The notes under the pieces were generated by a model. It did no database searches and was not told the DNA's origin. It saw only the letters and a program-made list of their open reading frames with translations. A DNA stretch of 34,709 bases from positions 1-34,709 of the forward strand of contig NZ_JAHFRY010000031.1 in assembly GCF_023266035.1 (NCBI RefSeq), in the 5' to 3' direction. This document shows, one piece after another, positions 32,434 to 34,709 of the stretch (position 1 is the first letter of the stretch; each line of letters opens with the position of its first letter). The position numbers were made by a program, and so were the translations under genes. Origin of the DNA: Nevskia sp. (GTDB lineage: Bacteria > Pseudomonadota > Gammaproteobacteria > Nevskiales > Nevskiaceae).

Positions 32434-33669
32434 ATGACGCTGCAATCCCTGATGGCTGATTTCCAGACCCATGTCTGGGTGTATCTGGCGATCCCTTTGG
32501 TAGCCGCCTTCGTCGGCTACGTCACCAAGACGCTGGCGGTGGAGATGATCTTCCGGCCGATCAAGTTCGTCGGGATCGAACCCTGGCTCGGCTGGCAGGG
32601 CATCCTGCCGCGCAAGGCGCTCAAGATTGCGACGCATTCGGCCGACCTGATGGCCTCGCGCCTGCTGGATTCCAACGAGCTGTTCGAGCGCCTGGACCCG
32701 GAGCGCATGCTGCGCGAGCTCGAGCGGCCGGTGAACGATGCGGCCGAAGCGCTGGTGCGCGAAATCGGCGAGACCTACATGGCCGGCTTCTGGGGAAGGC
32801 TGCCGGCGTTCGCCCAGCGCAAGCTGGTGGAACGGCTGCAAGCCGAAATTCCCCTGGTGATGCGCGAATTCTGGAGCACCGCGACGGGGCATTTCGAGGA
32901 ATATTTCGACATCCGCCGCGTGATCATCGCCAACCTGGTGCGCGACAAGGAAAAGCTCAACGATATTTTCTGGCGCGTCGGCGGGCCCGAACTGACGTTC
33001 TTCCGGAATATCGGCTTCTGGTTCGGCTTTGTGCTCGGCGTGGTGCAGCTGGCCTGCTGGATGACCTGGCACGAGCCGCTGCTGATGCCGCTGTTTGGTG
33101 GCCTGATCGGCTTCGTCAGCGACTGGGTGGCGCTGCAGATCCTGTTTCGCCCGCTGCGCCCCAAGAAAATTCTCGGATGGACCTTCCAGGGCAAATTCCT
33201 CGCACGGCAGGACCAGGTTTCGAAGGACTACGCCACGCTGATGGCCTCGGAACTGCTGACCCCGGCCAACCTGATCGAAGAGCTGCTGCGCGGGCCGGCG
33301 CTGGACCGGATCGTGGACCTGGTCCACCGGCAGGTACGCGAGGCGATGGACGCGCGGCTTGGCATCGCGCTGCCGCTGGTCGTGCTCGCGCTGGGCCACG
33401 AGAGCTACGGTGAGATCCGCAAGCTGGTTGCGCGACGCATCATCGATCTGATTCCGGTGGCGTCGCGCGAGGTCGAGAAGTACGCGATGGATGCGCTCGA
33501 TATCAACGACACCATCCTGGGCCGCATGAACTCGTTGTCGCCGGAAGAGTTCGAGTCGGTCCTGCGTCCCGCATTCAAGGAGAACGAGATCATCATCGTT
33601 GTCGCGGGTGCCGTTCTGGGTGCCTTGGTTGGCGAGCTGCAGGTGTTTTTCATGCTGGGCGGACACTGA
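32434..33669 (+). CDS. DUF445 family membrane protein with internal duplication
   Basis: A 411-aa protein of the DUF445 family, function unknown. Membrane segments are likely at about 14-34, 190-210 and 215-236, with a final one at about 386-408. Two halves share a motif order: GYVTKTLAVEMIFRP, GWQG and DLMASRLL (28-78) recur as GFVSDWVALQILFRP, GWTFQG and TLMASELL (226-275). The long charged region between suggests a peripheral domain. It lies 68 bp after the CoA-transferase on the same strand, with a weak ribosome-binding site, so it may be co-transcribed, but it has no obvious catabolic role. Confidence 0.85.
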   Translation: MTLQSLMADFQTHVWVYLAIPLVAAFVGYVTKTLAVEMIFRPIKFVGIEPWLGWQGILPRKALKIATHSADLMASRLLDSNELFERLDPERMLRELERPVNDAAEALVREIGETYMAGFWGRLPAFAQRKLVERLQAEIPLVMREFWSTATGHFEEYFDIRRVIIANLVRDKEKLNDIFWRVGGPELTFFRNIGFWFGFVLGVVQLACWMTWHEPLLMPLFGGLIGFVSDWVALQILFRPLRPKKILGWTFQGKFLARQDQVSKDYATLMASELLTPANLIEELLRGPALDRIVDLVHRQVREAMDARLGIALPLVVLALGHESYGEIRKLVARRIIDLIPVASREVEKYAMDALDINDTILGRMNSLSPEEFESVLRPAFKENEIIIVVAGAVLGALVGELQVFFMLGGH

Positions 33670-33695
33670 GTAAGGTCCGTCTTCTCCTGCGATCT

Positions 33696-33724
33696 GGACC
33701 ATAGAATCACTATGGGCCTTTTAA
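33696..33724 (+). terminator. Rho-independent terminator candidate
   Basis: CCATAG (33699-33704) and CTATGG (33710-33715) pair around AATCA, with GG/CC extending the stem past one mismatch, and TTTT follows at 33719-33722. It lies 27 bp after the DUF445 stop and is well placed to end the plus-strand operon before the convergent CoA-transferase gene. Confidence 0.55.
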
Positions 33725-33912
33725 AATCGGCGAAATCGGTCCTCGCCCAGTCGCTTTTTCGCTTTCGATCACCCAGGCCCGACCGGCCCTAGGGCGCGCT
33801 TTATCCTGCTATCCAGCAGGGCTCAGTCCGGCTGGATCGCAGTCAGGCGGCTCTCGCTGGTTCCGGGTCGCAATGTCTGGTGACGGACTTGGGTAACTGG
33901 CGAAAATATGGG
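33725..33912. other. Convergent intergenic region
   Basis: No gene is seen. One inverted repeat, ATCCAGC (33811-33817) and GCTGGAT (33831-33837) with a 13-base loop, lies beyond the minus-strand CoA-transferase stop and might help terminate it, but no U-run follows on that strand. Confidence 0.4.
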
Positions 33913-34709
33913 TCAGGTCGGCGACGCGTCGAGAACTTCCGCATTGTGTTCGCCCAGGCGGGGACTGGGGGCCAGGGCGGGCCGCAGCGCGCCGTCGAAC
34001 TGGATCGGCATGCCGCAGGCGGGTTTGCCTTGGTGCCACTCGATCAGCCCGCGCACCTTGATCTGCGGGTTGTGCACGACCTCTTGCATGTCGAGGATCG
34101 CCGAGGCGCAAGTGTCTTCGTCGGCGAGCAGCGCTTCCCATTCGTCGCGTGTGCGCTGGCCGATCAGCTCCGCCACCGCCGTCCGCAGCGCCTCGCTCTT
34201 GCGACCCGGTTCATGGGGAAGTTCGAGCAGATCCTCGCGGCCCGCGAGCTTGCAGAAGTTGACGAAGAACTTGCGCTCCAGCGAACCCAGCGCGAGATAC
34301 CGGCCGTCCGCGCAGGGGTAAACGCCGTAATTCGGCATGGCGCCGGACAGCATGGCGGTGCCGCGCGCCGGCACGCGGCCGAGGGTGCGCAGGTCCGCCA
34401 GCGTGGCCACCTGCAGCGCAAGGGTGCAGTCGAGCATGGCCACGTCCACGAAGCAGCCGCTGCCGCTGGCGCGCGCGCCGATCACGGCAGCGAGGATGCC
34501 GATGACGCAGCTCAGCGCGCCGGCGAGGTCAGCGACCTGGAAGTCCCCGACCTGCGGCGAGCCGCCGCGCGGCCCGTTCTGCGCGAGTTCGCCCGCGTAG
34601 CCGCGATAGTTCATGTCGTGGCCGGGGCGGTTGCGGTGCGGGCCGGTGTGGCCGTAGCCAGTAAGCGCCGCGAAAACCAGGCGAGGATTGATCTGCTTGA
34701 GCGTCTCGT
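33913..34709 (-). CDS. Class III acyl-CoA transferase (CaiB/BaiF), 5' end off the window
   Basis: The visible 264 residues are the middle and C-terminal part of a CoA-transferase. The frame stays open to the window edge and reads INPRLVFAALTGYGHTGP then RPGHDMNYRGYAGELA, a classic CaiB stretch, so the Met at 34614 (in HDMNY) is internal and not the start. The catalytic Asp is in FQVADLAGALS. It is convergent with DUF445 and is not part of the site-C operon. Its C-terminal half is only distantly similar to that of the transferase at 31157-32365, so the two probably use different acids. Confidence 0.92.
   Translation of the reverse strand, partial: ETLKQINPRLVFAALTGYGHTGPHRNRPGHDMNYRGYAGELAQNGPRGGSPQVGDFQVADLAGALSCVIGILAAVIGARASGSGCFVDVAMLDCTLALQVATLADLRTLGRVPARGTAMLSGAMPNYGVYPCADGRYLALGSLERKFFVNFCKLAGREDLLELPHEPGRKSEALRTAVAELIGQRTRDEWEALLADEDTCASAILDMQEVVHNPQIKVRGLIEWHQGKPACGMPIQFDGALRPALAPSPRLGEHNAEVLDASPT

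Overview
The window is G+C-rich, densely coded bacterial DNA, most likely from a proteobacterium; I lean towards a gammaproteobacterium but nothing here proves it. No rRNA, tRNA or CRISPR was seen. Apart from an IS30-family insertion sequence at the left edge (1-1225) and a DUF445 membrane protein near the right end, almost every gene is of a type that handles acyl-CoA thioesters. It is a large catabolic island for a branched or isoprenoid-like carboxylic acid.

Layout. (1) 1-1225: IS30 element with 26-bp perfect terminal inverted repeats, followed by about 540 bp with no convincing gene. (2) 15755 down to 1770, minus strand: one tightly packed 12-gene operon in the order acyl-CoA dehydrogenase (ACAD), biotin-dependent carboxylase beta and alpha subunits, HMG-CoA-lyase-like protein, SDR, ACAD, metallo-beta-lactamase-fold hydrolase, two hot-dog thioesterases, PECR-like SDR, transglutaminase-like protein, acyl-CoA ligase, membrane-anchored alpha/beta hydrolase. 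(3) 18068 down to 15974, minus strand: zinc alcohol dehydrogenase and an EamA exporter. (4) 18217-23015, plus strand: CMD-family protein, crotonase, short citrate-synthase-fold (citryl-CoA-lyase-like) protein, thiolase, cytochrome P450. (5) 23189-32365, plus strand: three ACADs, a (3R)-hydroxyacyl-CoA-dehydrogenase-type SDR, MaoC hydratase, hot-dog thioesterase, an atypical crotonase, another ACAD and a class III CoA-transferase. (6) 32434-33669: DUF445 protein. (7) From 33913 off the right edge, minus strand: a second class III CoA-transferase.

The main observation is regulatory. The start regions of blocks 2, 3/4 and 5 (near 15.83, 18.12 and 23.13 kb) each carry a related 14-bp inverted repeat of the form CTAAC-N4-GTTAG, placed just downstream of a -10-like hexamer. 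The four transcription units therefore look like one regulon under one TetR-type repressor, whose gene is not in the window.

How the genes could work together (inference): an acid, perhaps made by P450 and alcohol-dehydrogenase oxidation, is activated by the AMP-forming ligase or a CoA-transferase. The six ACADs, PECR-like SDR, MaoC, hydroxyacyl-CoA dehydrogenase and thiolase run beta-oxidation. A methyl-branched enoyl-CoA that blocks beta-oxidation is carboxylated by the MCC/GCC-like carboxylase, hydrated, and split by the HMG-CoA-lyase-like protein, as in the known atu/liu logic. The citryl-CoA-lyase-like protein and a crotonase resembling 6-oxocamphor hydrolase suggest further C-C cleavage steps not found in the ordinary leucine or citronellol pathways. 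The substrate cannot be named from sequence alone.
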